Shown piece after piece: positions 61,805-64,000 of a stretch of DNA of 64,000 bases. Position numbers and translations under genes: made by a program. The DNA is from Roseomonas acroporae. GTDB lineage: Bacteria > Pseudomonadota > Alphaproteobacteria > Acetobacterales > Acetobacteraceae. The stretch's first letter is position 1; the number at the start of each line of letters is the position of its first letter. The notes under the pieces were generated by a model. That model saw only the letters and a list, made by a program, of their open reading frames with translations, did not search any database and was not told the DNA's origin. Location of the stretch: contig NZ_JALPRX010000029.1 of assembly GCF_023223525.1 (NCBI RefSeq), positions 1 through 64,000 of the forward strand, given 5' to 3'.

Positions 61805-62623
61805 TCAGCCGCCCAACCCCTCCAGCCTTCCCGGATCCACCGTCACCGCATGATCCAGCGGCCCGTGCCCGTGCCCGTACCCCGGCGCCGACGCGATCGC
61901 CGCACGCACATAGGCGCGCGCCCGTGCCACCGCGTCGCGCAGCGCCATCCCCTGCGCCAGCCCGGCCGCGATCGCGCTGGCCAGGGTGCAGCCGGTGCCG
62001 TGGGTGTGGCGCGTGTCGATGCGCGGCGCGGCGAAGACCTCGATCCCGTCCTCGGTGGCGAGCAGGTCGGTGACGGTGTCGCCCGGCAGGTGACCGCCCT
62101 TCAGCAGCACCGCCGGCACGCCGAGGGTCAGCAGCATCCCGGCCGCGTGGCGCATGGCGTCGAGGTCGGGGATAGCGAAGCCGGACAGCACCTCGGCCTC
62201 CGGCAGGTTGGGCGTCAGCAGCGTGGCCAGCGGCAGCAGTCGGCGCTTCAGCGTCTCCACCGCGTCGGTGTCGAGCAGGCGGGAGCCGCCCTTGGCCACC
62301 ATCACCGGGTCGGCCACCAGCGGCACGCCGGGCGCGCGCGCCGCCAGCACCGCGCACACCGCCTCGATGGTCGGCGTGTCGTGCAGCATGCCGGTCTTGA
62401 CCGCGTCCGCGCCGAGGTCGTCGAGCACCAGCTCCATCTGCTGGCGGATGAAGGGCGGCGGCACCGGCAGCACGCCGTGCACGCCGCGCGTGTCCTGCGC
62501 CGTCAGCGCGGTGATCGCGGTCATGGCGAAGGCGCCGAGCGCCGTCACCGTCTTGATGTCGGCCTGGATGCCGGCGCCGCCGCCGGAATCCGAGCCGGCG
62601 ACGACGAGGACGCGGCCCTTCAA
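61805..62623 (-). CDS. thiD: Hydroxymethylpyrimidine/phosphomethylpyrimidine kinase
   Basis: The protein has 272 residues. ThiD phosphorylates HMP and HMP-P in thiamine synthesis. Motifs are VLVVAGSDSGGGAGIQADIKTVTALGAFAMTAITALTAQDT at the start, VKTGMLHDTPTIEAVCAVL (near 95), LVADPVMVAKGGSRLL (near 125), TPNLPEAEVLSG (near 157), AVLLKGGHLPGD and the anion-hole/catalytic HTHGTGCTLASAIAAGLAQG (near 210). The start is TTG at 62623, preceded by GGAGGA; no ATG lies in frame nearby. The length is normal. It follows glmM by 82 bp on the same strand. Confidence 0.95.
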   Translation of the reverse strand: MKGRVLVVAGSDSGGGAGIQADIKTVTALGAFAMTAITALTAQDTRGVHGVLPVPPPFIRQQMELVLDDLGADAVKTGMLHDTPTIEAVCAVLAARAPGVPLVADPVMVAKGGSRLLDTDAVETLKRRLLPLATLLTPNLPEAEVLSGFAIPDLDAMRHAAGMLLTLGVPAVLLKGGHLPGDTVTDLLATEDGIEVFAAPRIDTRHTHGTGCTLASAIAAGLAQGMALRDAVARARAYVRAAIASAPGYGHGHGPLDHAVTVDPGRLEGLGG

Positions 62624-62705
62624 GCGTCCGTCCTCCGGCCTGCCCTTCGGCCCGTCATCCGCCCGCGCATCCCACGCCCGCTCGCCCCTCGCGTCATGTC
62701 CCGCC

Positions 62706-64000
<1,295 letters not shown>

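Overview
The window is high-GC alphaproteobacterial DNA. The number of tripartite-tricarboxylate (Bug/TctC) binding proteins, the NicC/NicX pair and the general gene content suggest a Roseomonas-like member of the Acetobacteraceae; this is inference, because no rRNA or other marker gene is present. No tRNA or rRNA gene and no CRISPR array was seen.

Region 1 (1 to about 10.2 kb) is the end of an integrated mobile element, phage-like or integrative. It holds mostly small minus-strand genes: a truncated protein of unknown function, a ParB/Srx-type protein, a Cys/His-rich protein, several orphans, an AntA/AntB antirepressor, a serine resolvase with a res-like repeat cluster upstream, and a tyrosine integrase (8402-9823). 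A 50-codon C-terminal remnant of a second tyrosine recombinase lies just beyond the integrase, so the chromosomal junction is probably between about 9.85 and 10.2 kb.

Region 2 (10.2-20.1 kb) is a catabolic and uptake locus. An NtaA/SnaA/DszA-type flavin monooxygenase diverges from a run of Bug protein, PotD-like binding protein, isochorismatase-family hydrolase, two PotB/PotC-like permeases, a PotA-like ATPase and an XRE-cupin regulator. A DUF3237 protein follows. Together they look like import and hydrolysis of an amide or amine compound.

Region 3 (20.2-31.4 kb) has a Bug protein, a haem-oxidant operon (catalase-family protein, unknown protein, DyP-type peroxidase) with a divergent TetR regulator and a perfect operator, a MarR/flavin-monooxygenase pair bracketed by inverted copies of a 108-bp two-hairpin repeat, and a MarR-FUSC-DUF1656-HlyD aromatic-acid efflux operon.

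Region 4 (31.6-39.5 kb) is a minus-strand organosulfur cluster: Bug protein, SsuD-like monooxygenase, two tandem SsuA-like binding proteins, a MetY-type sulfhydrylase and a 2-oxoglutarate/Fe(II) oxygenase. A decayed Bug pseudogene lies upstream on the other strand.

Region 5 (39.5-47.7 kb) carries a FAD/NAD(P)-binding protein, MarC, an exported orphan, an SLC13/TrkA-C transporter, and an AbgT transporter translationally coupled to an M20 peptidase.

Region 6 (48.9-61.5 kb) has two large, probably secreted, repeat proteins pointing toward each other, one Ig-like and one RTX-like. Both end in the same type of FG-GAP/VCBS-like repeat. Between them sits a small nicotinate-degradation island: MarR regulator, nicX and nicC. 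Region 7 (61.8-64 kb) holds the housekeeping genes thiD and glmM, the latter cut by the window edge.
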